Positions 11,550 through 23,457 of a stretch of 64,000 nucleotides of DNA are shown one piece after another. The notes beneath the pieces were generated by a model. The model was not told the DNA's origin. It did no database searches and saw only the letters and a list, made by a program, of their open reading frames with translations. Position 1 is the stretch's first letter; every line of letters starts with the position of its first letter. The position numbers were made by a program, and so were the translations under genes. Source of the stretch: Chlorokybus atmophyticus (Eukaryota; Streptophyta; Chlorokybophyceae; Chlorokybales; Chlorokybaceae); the NCBI GenBank assembly GCA_009103225.1, contig RHPI01003389.1, positions 406,760 through 470,759 of the forward strand. The letters run 5' to 3'.

Positions 11550-13190
11550 TGGAGATCGATCTCATCCTCATCTCCTGCACGCGCGCAGGGCGGGACGAGC
11601 GCGCGGCTGCGCGTGGGTGGGGCCGACCAAGCCCCTCCCACCCAGCCAATACGATGCCGGTCGCGCCCAGATTTTTCCGGGGTCTCCTCCAATCCAGACG
11701 CAATTCCGCCCTCCGTATAAGAGTACGGAACCTCCACCGTTGCTGGCACGGCGTAAGGTCAATGTAAATATTAGTTTGATAGTGCTAAGTTGGGCGACTT
11801 CCTCATTATTGGAAGGAAGTTCCTTGGCCAAAGGCGGAAGGGTGCTTGCGAAATCAAGTTCGCAATATGCTTACAAACATGGAAGCAATCGAGAATCATG
11901 CTGAAGGCAATGATTTGGCCACCAGCGCAGATGCCACTTTTGTGGCGGGCGCACATTGAAGCGTGCTGCAAATAACGTGTGTTATTCGAGCGCACCTCTT
12001 GATGCATAACACGCTTACCTGGTTCAGTGTTTGTTGCACGCATCAAGCTTGCTTCATTCAATACTTGAACACTCTTTACTTTTATAGCAACGTTGCTTAA
12101 GACATTGTGTTGAATGTGGCAAGTACCGGTATGCATATCATAATTGATTGCAAGCGATGACATGTCGTTCGTTTAGCTGTGAAGTGCAGCGAACCAAGCA
12201 ATTGAAGCGAAGGTAGTTATTTATACATAAATACTTTTATGTATATATATATATATGTGTGTTTGTATGAATTTAAAATATATGTTATAAATAAAGGATA
12301 TATTACATGTAAGTATTTACGAGTTGCAACCAAAGTCATAACAAAATGTTAAGATCAATGCATAAACTCATTCAACCTATTAGACCATTTACTTTATACA
12401 ATTTGTCAACATGTAGAGCAAAAAGAAATGACTTCAGTAACTATCTCCATTATATTTGCCATATCATAGTTATGGGACATGGTTAGATGTCATGTGACTC
12501 CTCCTATGGCAGCGAGTTTTGCTGCCATAGCCTAGTGGTTAAGGCGCCGATCTTATGAAATTGTTATACAATGATGACCCAATATGGGCAAACGACTAAA
12601 TGACATAAGAAAGAATTTGCAGGGCATTGGTGTATGATTTGCACGCCGATAATAACAAACTTAGGTTTTGCAATGTTTGTTATCTCCTTGAGGTCAACGA
12701 TTGTGCAAGATAAGATTTCGCTGATACGTATATTAGCATCACATGCACTGTCGCGCAGATGACTTGCGCGTTCGCATTCACTTGATATTCGTAGTTGAGA
12801 TCTCAGTCGCAGATAGATAACTTATAATCGACTTGACGCTTGTGAGATATTATCGAATGTCGCATGTATATAAGAGAAACTTTTGTAATCGCTAGCGCGT
12901 AAATGCATGCAAAGCCTCTGATTTATCAAGTCTCCATTAAGTACAATGCATATGCGTCTTTAACTTGAGTGAGATAACCATGAGCTTGTATTACATACAA
13001 TATCTGTGCATTAGAATTGTAAACATTGAGAAAACAAATGAAGAAATGGAAGTTGAAGATTGTTGCTATTGAAATGCGATACATAACGATTAGTTAAAAG
13101 GTTGCAAATGAATAAAAAGAAAAGAAAGAGACATAAACAGCTGCGCCACAAGTATACCGCACCTTATTGATTGGCTCCAGAAGGAAAAAA
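11550..13190. other. Non-coding stretch, no gene recognised
   Basis: Only short unconvincing open frames. Base composition becomes AT-rich from about 11,750, in sharp contrast with the genes to the left. A tRNA-like 5' half is listed separately. Confidence 0.5.
12521..12560 (+). other. tRNA 5'-half-like fragment with A box
   Basis: GCTGCCATAGCCTAGTGGTT followed by AAGGCGCCGATC resembles the acceptor, D-arm and anticodon-stem 5' side of a tRNA. It includes a good internal A box (TAGCCTAGTGG, 12528-12538). No B box or matching 3' half follows within 100 bases, so it is a relic or a SINE head rather than a functional tRNA gene. Confidence 0.25.
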
Positions 13191-13193
13191 CAT

Positions 13194-13770
13194 GCCCCGG
13201 GATATCGGGGTATGACAGTCACGCTGTAAACAGCGTGACTGTTATAGCGTATTCCGGCTACACTATAGATAAGCACAAAAGGCAACATACAGCAAACAGA
13301 ACAATGGTATACTTACTCTTAATATCCGTCATTTAACCTTGGGATTTGCTTGTAAATCCAAGGGCTAAGAGAGGAATAGAAGTCATGACACTTTAGTAAG
13401 GAAAAAGGAGAAAAGAGTGAGCAGGGAACAGAATTTGCGTCCCTTTCAAGAGGGAAAGGTGGAGACATTATGATAGGTGGGGAGAATTTGACATGGGCAC
13501 CATCAACTAGGGGCAAGAATACCTACAGCCATTCTTGTGTAACCCGGGACTGAATCTGCGTACACGGCGGAAAGCAATTTCGAATCATGGTTCGACAAAA
13601 CTGAACCAGGCCTGGCACGACCGGCTGCGCCAAGGAGGCCGCCCCAAAACCCTAGTCCAATTGGATCCGCGCCATACTTGGCGCGGATCGACCCGGGTTC
13701 GTGAGCCGCGGAAGTCCGCACCACCCTGAGGGTTTATTCTTGGTGCGGCCGGTCACCAATTTGTGACCAG
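13194..13770. repeat. Cluster of perfect hairpins
   Basis: Three perfect inverted repeats. ACAGTCACGCTG/CAGCGTGACTGT (13215-13226 and 13231-13242) has a 4-base loop. GATCCGCGCCA/TGGCGCGGATC (13664-13674 and 13679-13689) has a 4-base loop. GGTCAC/GTGACC (13751-13768) has a 6-base loop. Between them are repeated GGTGCGG-type motifs. No coding function is visible; MITE or foldback remnants are possible. Confidence 0.5.
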
Positions 13771-15830
13771 CCCACTAGTGGTGCGTCACTCGCACCAAGT
13801 ATGGCGCAGAGTGTTTGCCACCTGTGTACCAGAGCCGCGGACGTCAACATAAAGCATGGTTTCGGTTCTTTCCGCACCAAGCTGGGCGAAATGTTCCCCA
13901 CCGGCAGTCCTGAGCAGCGGACGTCCGCATCATATCAGTGTTTAGCTAATTTTGCACGCCTGAACATGGTGCGGCTTTTGCGGTTGTTGCGGCGGTGTGA
14001 AATTGACAGTCATAGTCCTGTGCTGACCAAAGCAGGGCATGGTTGCTAGCGCCCGCTGTATGGGCATTGTTGAGGCCGTGTTGGTGCCACCCCAGTGGGG
14101 GGTGGGGGTTTCAACGTCGCAATCTCCATGGTAAGCGCGTGCATGGCCTTATGATGTGCTTGCTTACTTGTTGGCGCTTAATCTATTCCATCTGCCACCT
14201 TTTGCTGTGCATGTTTGGCTCCGTGACTGTGTTTGTGTTTGTGTTTGTGTGTGCATGTGTCTGTCCCTGGTAGTAAGGTTATTTATTTGCAATCCGTGAG
14301 CGTGCTTGCTAATTTGAGAATGCGCATACCTAGATGGTGTCCCATCTCAACGGTGGTGATGAGCCCCCGTTCGTTAACTAGCAGCAACCTCCTGCTCAAC
14401 AGCCGCTTAGCCCCCGCTCAGCAGGTATAGCAACCCGCTCCATAAGAGTACCACCCGAGATCGCTCAACACCCGCTCAAAACCCCCTCAGCACCCCCGTC
14501 CCAGGCTTCATATGCGCGCAATGCTAGATGCTTGAACCCTAAAACCCTAAAACTTAGACCCATCCCGAAGCTTGCCAAGAAAGGCAGTGATGATAAAAAG
14601 CCCCCTCCTCAAGCAGGACCCTAAGGTTGTGCACTTGTGCACTGTTGACTGCGTAGTAGTTGGTTGTGCCTGGTGCTGTGCTGTGCGTGCATGGTCTCCT
14701 GTGAGACTGTGCATGTTGTGTCATTTCTTGTATATCTGTACAGCCTAACATACTCCCACCTGCATATAGCCCTGTACATTTGCACCATGTAGAACTATGC
14801 CCATTGTATAGGCTTAACTCTTTACAACATAGCATGTAATCTTGCTGTGTCACGTGGGACACACACACACACACACACACACATACACACCATGCCAACA
14901 TCACAGTGCCTCAGCCATGGCAGGGTCGTGTGCCCCTCAAGGTCGCTCCCAACCATATTGCCATGATGGGGAATGAGGCCAGCCTCGTGGGCTGTTGTAG
15001 ACATCCGTGTGCAGCTGAGAAGAGCTCCCACCCAGCATAACTAAGTGTAGAGGAAGCTATGTAGGCAGCAAGCCACCTACTAAGGTGCTGTGCTCACAGG
15101 GCCTTCCCACGATAGCAAGATGCACGTGTATGTATGTATATATGTATGTTCCCTGTTAAGTAAGAGCTATGGGTGCTATTAACAGGTGTGATAGCAGACC
15201 CTGACTGATGCGTGTGTATGCTCAACAATGCAAGCACGCGCAGTTAGTGTGTGAGGCAACTGCAATGTATATGTGTGTGCTCCGCATCCATACACAACAC
15301 ACAACAATCACAAACACGTCAAGCTCACGTGTAGGCTTTGTATTGAAGAGGTTGGGGCGTTAGTCGGTCCTTGCTTTGTACAGACAGTCTTGCTAAGTAA
15401 CAATGGGGCTAAGTCTGCTACTTATAGTACAGCCGCATCTACTTACAACTGTGCAGTCCTAGAGCAGCGGCTAGTTGTGAGTTCAAGCGATAGAGCCGTT
15501 GGAACTCGATGCAGTTCGAGTTGAGCCAGAACGGAACAGCTACGGTGGTACCGATGATGGTACCCACGACTCACGACCGCCGTGGCAGTCGTACGACGCG
15601 CAGCGCGCGGTCCTCATGCTACTAGCAGGCGCGGATGTTTGGCTATAGGCATGGTCGAGGAGACTTCGCGGACGGCGACGAATAGCATGACAGCGGGAAC
15701 GATGCCTGGCTGTAGGCATCAACGAGGAAGTTGGCCCCCCCTGGCCCGCTGGCATGACAGCTAGTGCGTCTAACCACCTTGTGCGGTTTCTTGTCTCATG
15801 AACACGTTTTCCTTCCAATGCCTGCGCAGC
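13771..15830. other. Non-coding region with short simple repeats
   Basis: No gene recognised. Visible items: two adjacent CCCTAAAA units at about 14537-14552 (the complement of the TTTTAGGG telomere unit), an (AC)n tract near 14860-14888, and short palindromes. Confidence 0.45.
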
Positions 15831-16180
15831 ATGCCACCTTTTGCTCACGCATTGCGCTTTCTCCAGATGGCATGCCATCTTTTGCTCACGCAGTGCGTTC
15901 TCTCCCCTAGGCACGCCACCTATTGCTCACGCAACGCGTTCTCCCCCCTATGCACGCCACTTTTTGCCCACGCAGCGCGTTCTCTCCCCTCGGCATGCCA
16001 CCTTTTGCTCACGCAGCGCGTTCTCTCCACTAGGCACGCCATCTTTTGCTCACGCAGCGCGTTCTCCCCTCTATGCACGCCACCTTTTGCTCATGCAACG
16101 CGTGTTCTCCCCTCGGCATGCCACCTTTGCTCATGCAGCGTATTCTGTCCACTAGGCACGCCACCTTTTGCTCACCTCTT
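15831..16180. repeat. 41-bp minisatellite, about 9 copies
   Basis: The core GCCACCTTTTGCTCACGCAG recurs every 41 bases (cores at about 15839, 15880, 15921, 15962, 16003, 16044, 16085, 16126, 16165). CGCGTTCTCTCCCCT-like spacers separate the cores. The same core reappears in predicted introns of the transposase relic to the right (19.8, 20.3, 21.1-21.4 and 29.9-30.1 kb). Unit length without unique spacers excludes a CRISPR array. Confidence 0.9.
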
Positions 16181-16559
16181 TATGCTCTCCTGTCCACCTA
16201 ATCTTTTTGCGCTTTGCTGCCGCCGCGTAACATTATCCCGCCTAACAGTATCCCACCCAACATAACTCCCTCGCCGTGCTTCTATGCACCTAACAATTAT
16301 TTACCGTAAAATGCACTCGTACACAGGTTCGAACACCCACTCATACTTATGCTAGCCCCAATTCATGCTTTCACAACTTTTAAAACATAAACCTGTTACG
16401 AAACCCCATGACAGAGGGCACTAACTAGACAACAAAAGGGTTGCACAGAGCTATCAGCACATTGGATACGTGTTACTGCTTTGTTTTGTGTTGAAAGTAT
16501 GAATCATCACTATATGCCTAGTGTCATCAAACATCCTTCCTACTCAAACAGCGACTGCC

Positions 16560-19230
16560 AAACAATTGCGAGGCTAGCATCTAGCGAATGTACTCGGCAC
16601 AGAAGTTAGTGGGACCCCCAGCTATTACGAAAAGCCTCCACCATCGCTGCCCGCACTCCATCCTTCCGCAGAGATGTCCGCACACAAGCATCCATTCTTC
16701 CTTTGCCCGCTGCAGAACATGATGCGCCACCTGCGCACGTAAGCCTGTAAAGGAGGGCGCCTCCCACCATAACGCACTTTGCACCTGTGAGACCAAAGAA
16801 GCCACAACCCCATAGCCCGCATCGACTGCCACACCTCGCCTAAGTGGGAGTGGCAGTGTGCGGGATGATAAATTTAAAAAAGGTGAGACAGGTGAGAGGT
16901 CAACAGCAAGGCCCGGCCTGCGCATGAAGCTACCGCACATGTTTCAAAGCCGAATTGCCAGCTCACAGCTGACGAAGTGCAGCACTGTCTCAACATCCGC
17001 GACTCCACATGTCATGCACGCCGGCTCCAGGTCTTAGTGCTGGAGGCAGTCCCCCGTGTACAAGCAATTGTGTGCTATATGCCAAAGTAGTAAGCGGATC
17101 TTCCCGGCCACAGGGAGCCCATGGATGCGTTGCCACACCTGCGGCCACGGTATCAATGAAGCCAGCATCTTTCAGCGATGCTGGGCTGGCTTAAAGCTGC
17201 GGGCTTTACTTGCGAGTCGCCAATAGCCAATGCGGGAGGAGTAATCCTAGGCTGATAGAGGCCTGGATATTGGAGGGAGAGAGTCTGCATCCCAGGAGCT
17301 AGGGTTGAAATGCAGATCAAACAGCGGCTCTCGTGCCACCACCCAACCTTGATAACGCGCTCCCACGGAGAGGTCCTGCCAGGCTGAAGAATGCGGGTGA
17401 AGACTCCGCCGCCAGCGAGAGGGGGGAGGGAGCACTCTCACTCGGCGGAGGGGAGCAGTCAATTCGCTTGCAAACGCCTGAAGGTCTGCCAGTGTACAGT
17501 TCAGCGCCCGTTAGTGAAAACTTTGTGCCGGAGCACACCGACAATGCGGAGGACTCCACGTAAAGAACCGCCTCCAATAAACCATCCACTTCGAAAAGCG
17601 CCCACCAATCTCCGACCTGCGGAGGAGCTGGGCTAGTGAAGAGTAGCAACCGCTAGCTCTTGAGGATACTCGACAACATAGGAAAGAGAAGGCAAGCTGT
17701 GTCTGAAGGAACCCATAGTGAGAGGCGATCCGCAGTGTAGGGCTGATGAAGCAAGTCACCCCACAGATCCCATACACGCATAAAACCTGCTGCTGCCCAC
17801 GGGAGAAACTGTCTGCAAAAGGGGCCCGCCCCCCACACACGGCCATCAATTAAGCGGAGGATTTTCCCCTTCGAAGAGGATAAAAAGGGGATAAAAAAAA
17901 AGGGGTTGTCGAAGCACCTCTACATACGTAGACGGCTGCACCGGCACTAATGGTCGAACGCGCAGCCAAGCTTTGAAGATGGCTGACCGGTGGGTAGGAA
18001 CGCGAGAGTGAATGCGCAGACCCTCCGAGAAGAGTACTGCCCCCTCCGGAACCCACTGCACCTCAGGATGCTGAGAATTGCTGAACTAGGCGCGCGAGTG
18101 CCGAAAGCCTAGCACCTTCCACAATGCCCAGCTGGGGTCCCCCGGCCACGAGGCCCACTTGGCAAACAGAGCCTGCGTCTTGAGCTCCGGGTCAAGCACG
18201 CCCATGCCGCATTGCTTGCGATGGAGGCAGATGACGTCCCAGCACACTCGCCTGCTCACCGCTGGGGCTGCCTCCGGAAAAGAGGGACTCCACAAGAATG
18301 CGGTGCACGCGCTTTGATGAGGCCTGCAACATAGACCTAGCAGGTGTTGCGATAGCCGCTAGGTACCACAGACACACAATAACGGAATGATTTGCGACTA
18401 GCGCCCTCCCCAGCAGCAAAACATGATGGCGTGACTCAAGCTGCAGGCGGGACTGTTTTCGATCCAACACAGCCTGGTATAGCTGTTGCTGCTGAAGGGA
18501 CAGGTAAAGAGGAACACCAAGCAAAGTAGCTGCCTCGCCGGGGGTAACCACGTGACGCCCCAAGCACCTGGCGGTGGAGCAGCGTGTGCTGCCCCCAGCA
18601 AGATTCCCACCGACTTGGGAAGATTTAGGGCGGAGTCGGATGCCAAGCAGTAGCACTGAATAATCATAGGAAAGACCGTGTAGCTGCCATCAACGGTGGA
18701 CAGAAACACTGCTGTATCGTCAGCAAAGGAGAAGTATCAAATCTCCAGGTGCGCTCCGCTCCCCAACCCCCCCGGGGGTCCCTTGCTGGGAAGAACCAAC
18801 CCATGCAAGGAGGGTGAGAAGCGCAGCATGCTGACCAAGGCCTCCGTAGCCAAAACGCAGAGAGCTGTGGCCAGAGGACTTTGACGGACGCTTCGTTGTA
18901 GGGCGCATTGAGCAGAGAGATGCCCATTCACAAACACTGAGCTGGTTCCGCTCCCATTGAGAGTCGCACCCAACCCATAGACCGTGAGGGGAAGCCTTGA
19001 GAGCGCATAACCTCCTCTAGACATTGCCAATCAAACCGATCATAGGCCTTCTGAAAACCCAAGAGGAGAAGTTCCACGTGCTGGTTAGACTCCTACGCGT
19101 AGCCCATAGAGCATCAAGAGCGGTGAGGACGTTGTCCAGGATGTACCGCTTTGCTGGTGGTTTGAGGTGGGAAGGTGCGAAGAAGTGCAGCGTATAGGTC
19201 CTTGAGTGAAGAGTTAGAAATGGTAGCACC
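16560..19230 (-). pseudogene. Decayed LINE (non-LTR retrotransposon) reverse transcriptase
   Basis: Reading the minus strand from 19230 downward, with many frame changes and stops, gives the order expected of a plant-type LINE ORF2. First comes a Leu-Asp-Asn-Val-Leu-Thr-Ala-Leu-Asp block and GFQKAYDRFDW near 19.1 kb. Then follow SSVFVNG and RSVRQ.PLA near 18.9 kb, and the catalytic FADDTAVFL near 18.73-18.70 kb. YLGVPL-like and LLLGRALVANH blocks are near 18.5-18.4 kb, then a GMGVLDPE.K..AL.AKW thumb motif near 18.2 kb. A Cys/His zinc-finger RVT-like C-terminus (KIRLLLWHIAHNCLYTGD, then CMTCG) lies near 17.1-17.0 kb. No ORF longer than about 150 codons survives. The 5' end is truncated or unrecognisable. 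No poly(A) tail or TSD was identified. Confidence 0.75.
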
Positions 19231-19572
19231 TACAATAATGGCTGGTGCGCGAGTAAGTGCGCGAGTGAGTTATATAGCTATAGCTGCCGATGTTGCTTGC
19301 CTGTGCGGTGAAAGTACTTTTTCAAGTTTGGTTTGCCAATTGTTCAAGCTCTTAAAGGGTTACCAAGTTGCTTTCTATGCATTCTTACTTGCTTGTGGTA
19401 AACTCTGCTTTGCACTGCAAGCGAGTGCTTTCTGCTCTCATAAGCAATGCATGCCAAAAGCTAAATTCAATAAAAATTCGTTAATTCTAAATGTAATTGT
19501 TAAAGTACTTGAGTCATTGACTGGGTGTATTGTGTTATCGCCTCATTTGAGCTAGCCAACCGCGTTCCCATG
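19231..19572. other. Short spacer between LINE and transposase relic
   Basis: AT-rich, with no recognisable gene or repeat. Confidence 0.4.
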
Positions 19573-21120
19573 GAAGATGACCGTCCGCCACTACGAGAGT
19601 CCTCCTCTCCAGCTAGACTACATGTGGAGGAGGACTCTTCCGATGATTAGAGTGAACCTCTACAAGCATGTTGTCTGCCACTGCTCCACTTGCCGTGGCA
19701 AGGTAAGGCATTGCTCCTATAACAACTCACATTATGATGGTTCAGCGCGCATTTAAGTGGTATCACACATTTTGCGCATGCAGCGTGCTCTCCTCTTGTG
19801 GCATGCCACCTTTTGCTCACGCAGCGTCTGGTGATGCTCTCCCTCTCACCTATTGTGTTTGTGCTTTGCTTAAATCAACCACTTTTTGTCGCAGAGCGCT
19901 ATTCTGCAAACCGCTGAATCACCATGCCTTCGGCCGCGCAGCTTACGAGTATGTGGCAGTGCCTGCAACGCCTTCAAGTGAGTCGAAAACGACACTGCCA
20001 CCGACGTCCCAACCGTCACCCACTCCGGCAAAATCTTGGTTGCATGTTATCTTCGACTTCGTGCTCATTGTCGAAGACGGATCTGTCAGCCAGGCAACGC
20101 TTGGAAAGGTGCTTCAGTGCGTCTTCGGTGACAATGAAGACTCTCTTGTCAGCCTCGCCCAACGGTTGCCTTTGGACCGTAAGCAACTTGAAGCGTGCAA
20201 CTTTATGTATACTAGCTCCGACCCTCCCTCCTCTACCAGCCTGCAGATAACAGTCTATCGCCGTAACGCTCTGCTCACGAAGATGGGCATGCCACTTCTT
20301 GCTCACAGCGTTTGATCCACTGCAATCAACTCTTTAAGCAGCCATACCTCTCTGCGGCGAATGAAGACGAAATGTGATGAGGCGCAGAAGGAATCAAAGA
20401 AAGCTAAAAAAAAGAACGCTTTGATCAGGAGAGCTGCTAATGTGAACGCACTCGAAAGGAGTGCGTAAACTTGTACTACTTGTACATGGAGTTACGACTT
20501 TATGTGATGCTCTCTGTCCCTTCCATCTGCTACGACATGCTCGCTTGCTGGCGGGACATGGATACCTGGCTTGAAAACCTCCCAACCTCCCAACCGACGA
20601 CACTTTCTTGGGATAGAGAGTTGGCATGGCACAAGGTGGCGCGAGCTCTCGCACTTCTGTGATCTTAAAGCAGTGTTCCCTCCTCCACCAGTCATGCAAA
20701 GTGGTGCCACTTGATGATGAAGTTGAGTGTCAAGGCAGCTATGTCCGCTTTAACTGCTTGAACTATTTGATAAGCGACCATCAACCTCTTCAACTAGTTT
20801 ACGGAGATCCGCGCAACATTGCGTTAATACTGCATTAAGACGGCATCATGGCAACCACTACAACGAAGTGCAGCTCTCTGGTCATGGACGTCGTGCCTCC
20901 TAATACAGGGAAGCGTATGTCATCATGCACTGAAGCCATCCTGCGTGTCGGCTTCGTGCCCATTGATGACGTGCGCAACGACATCGATTGCATGGACCTC
21001 TTCCTGAAGCTTGTCGTTGATGAGCTGCAGCGCTTATACCTGCACGGCTTCTCCACTCGCTGCGGGCTGGACTCCATGTCGGTCGATGATCATCTTCCAG
21101 CTCGCTTGCATGGTGAGTTC

Positions 21121-21369
21121 CCCAGCAGCTCACCCACCTTTTGCTACCCTTGTTTGTGCCAATAGCAGCATCCACATTTTGCTAGCCTTAAGCTTGCATT
21201 GCCGGCACCCACCTTTTGCTATTCACCTCTTACTACCCTTGTTCATGCACATAGCAGCATCCACCTTTTGCCCGTCTTGCATTGCTAGCACCCACCATTC
21301 GCTGCCTCGGCACCGTCAGCCACCTTTTGCTGCCCACCACTTACCACCCACCTTTGTTGGCTTGTATGC
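21121..21369. repeat. CCACCTTTTGC-motif array in a predicted intron
   Basis: Irregular repeats of CACCTTTTGCT, GCATTGC and AGCAGCATCCAC lie between coding-like blocks of the transposase relic and end at an acceptor-like TGTATGCAG. The motif is shared with the 15.8-16.2 and 29.9-30.1 kb arrays. Confidence 0.65.
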
Positions 21370-22086
21370 AGGAGGGGGGGGGGAGAGGTTACAATTTTGC
21401 GTGTGGTGGCCTTAAGCTAGACAGATGACCACCTCGCAGTGCGCACTTGGCAAGTTCAAGAATAAAGGTTATTGCGCTCGTCGTCGCGTCGTGAGCTCGA
21501 AGGTACCCTTATGGATGTTAAGCGCACAGCGAAGGCCGAACAATTGAACCCGGACACTGGCGACAGCTACACCAAGGATGTGGAAAGCAAAAGACGGTAG
21601 ATCTGCTATGCCATCAACCGTTTTCAAGCTCGCCGTTTTCTTAAAGCAAGAACAGTTGAGGAGACATACGTGCACGTGCAGACAGAAAAGACGCACCATG
21701 ATCAAGCGGCTTACTCTAAGAATTGCGGTGTTACTGAAAATTGCAACCTTAGAGGCTATGGAGGCAATGGTTTTGACCCTTGCAAGGACCTCATCTTCGA
21801 TATCATGCACACATTTGCCGAGGGCCTAGTGAAGAGTCTTGCGGCGAGAACTCTCATAAAAGCTGGGCAGGGAAGGGTCAGCGTTGCACAATCCAAAGCC
21901 CTGCTCTCCAACATGAAGATTGCTAGACCTAAAGAGCTAAAGGGTCGCTTTTCATATAAAATCACTAATAGGCTTACGTACTGAAAGGCCCAAGACCAAC
22001 AGTTCTTTATGCGGTTTTGCGTGCCTTACGCTTTGACGCACCTTGTGGGAGAGGAGCGAAGTGACTTGTGATGACCCTGCACACGA

Positions 22087-22425
22087 TGTAACGGAGTGCT
22101 ACCTCTATAGAGGTTCCCCGCCCTTATTTAGGATTAAATAAGGGTCCCAACGGGTATATACAGCCAATTAAGCCGTATTAGGGCCGTTAACCTAGTATTA
22201 AGGCCCTAATGTAGTGTTACTTAACTGTAACACTGATATCGACATGAGACATGAGTCTCATGTCGATATCAGCTGTATGGCAGCACTGCTAACGCAGCCG
22301 CCGCCATAGCCAGGGGATCTTCTGCTTCGGCAGTTGCCCCTGGCGGCGGCGGTGTGGTCGGCGTGGCTGGTGGTGGTGTTGGGGTAGGGGATTAAAGGGA
22401 GGAGGTAGCACCCCCTCTCGTTACA
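22087..22425 (+). repeat. Gypsy-A 5' LTR
   Basis: Starts TGTAACGGAG and ends CTCGTTACA. A TATATA box lies at 22155-22160. It contains six successive stem-loops: 22102-22113 palindrome; 22121-22144 with 10-bp arms; 22177-22210 with 9-bp arms; 22213-22234 with 8-bp arms; 22234-22271 with 17-bp arms; and 22309-22344 with an inner CTGC-TTCG-GCAG. Confidence 0.95.
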
Positions 22426-22426
22426 T

Positions 22427-22438
22427 TGGTATCGGAGC
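22427..22438 (+). promoter_or_regulatory. Gypsy-A primer-binding site (tRNA-iMet 3' end)
   Basis: TGGTATCGGAGC begins one base after the 5' LTR. It differs at one position from TGGTATCAGAGC, the common plant-retrotransposon site complementary to the initiator tRNA-Met 3' end. The same site abuts gypsy-B's 5' LTR (48681-48670, minus strand). Confidence 0.85.
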
Positions 22439-22619
22439 ACGGGCGGCAAGGGGCCTGTGGGAGGGGCGGCGGCAGGCGGCAGGGGCGGCGGCAGGCGGCA
22501 GGCGGCGGCAAGCGGCAGCGACGTTAAACTAGTGGTAGTTAAAGTGTTTTATGTTTTAACTATAATAGTTAAACGCTGCTGCTGGTGCCTAGCCTAGCCT
22601 AGCCTAGCCTAGCTTGCCA

Positions 22620-23045
22620 TGCCATGCATGCCATGCCTAGCCTAGCATGCCTGTCCTTGTCTAGTTTCTTATTGTGTGAAGGGATCCGGCCATTCAGGCC
22701 TGTCCCTGAAGCATTACATTGCAGCACAACACATAGTAAAAATACATTGATTGTATTATATTGTGTGTGTACCACCACGTGGATTCGTGGTGGTGTAAGG
22801 GTTTTTCTATTAATTTGGAAACTCCCTTGGGGGNTGCATGCCATGCCTAGTCTAGCATGCCTGTCCTAGTCTAGTTTGTTATTGTGTGAAGGGAGCCGGC
22901 CATTCAGGCCTATCCCTGAAGCATTGCATTGCAGCACAACACATAGTAAAAATACATTGATTGTATTATATTGTGTGTGTACCACCACGTGGATTCGTGG
23001 TGGTGTAAGGGTTTTTCTATTAATTTGGAAATTTCCTTGGGGGGG
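22620..23045. repeat. Tandem duplication of about 212 bp in gypsy-A leader, split by one N
   Basis: Two nearly identical blocks (about 22620-22833 and 22835-23045) contain CCATTCAGGCCT, ACCACCACGTGGATTCGTGG and GGGTTTTTCTATTAATTTGG. The ambiguous base N is at 22834, exactly at the junction. The copies differ at a few positions. Gypsy-B has a single diverged copy. It is either a true duplication or an unmerged contig overlap. Confidence 0.85.
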
Positions 23046-23457
23046 GCAGTTCGGTGGCAACATCGACTATCTCATTGCCGCCATTTTGAGCGGTGAGGCC
23101 GCCAGAATTTTTTGAGCGGCCGATATCAAACTCACCATTCACAACTAGTCGATATCGGCCTGTAAGGTCGATTTGACGAGATTTTGGCACCCTGTATGTC
23201 AATCACAGTTGTGAATTGTGCTGGGTTGTACAAAGTGAAAACTTTGAGAAATCATAACTCGTGAACCGTTGCGTGGATTCGCGCACAGTTTGTTGCAGAG
23301 TGAGTGTCTAGTTGAGAGGTATGTGGAGAGCTCTTTTGGGGCTGTAAACTCCACTGTAACGCCTCAAAACTTGACGAGACAAAATCATTAGATTTTACCT
23401 GTATTGCAGTGCACAATCTGAGTACTTGTGCACTTGCTAACGGCTGTCTTTGGGCAG

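Noticed and set aside
15831-16180. CRISPR-like direct repeats
   Set aside because: The units repeat over their full 41-bp length without unique spacers and sit in eukaryotic DNA, so this is a minisatellite. The same applies to the 46-bp array at 29.9-30.1 kb.
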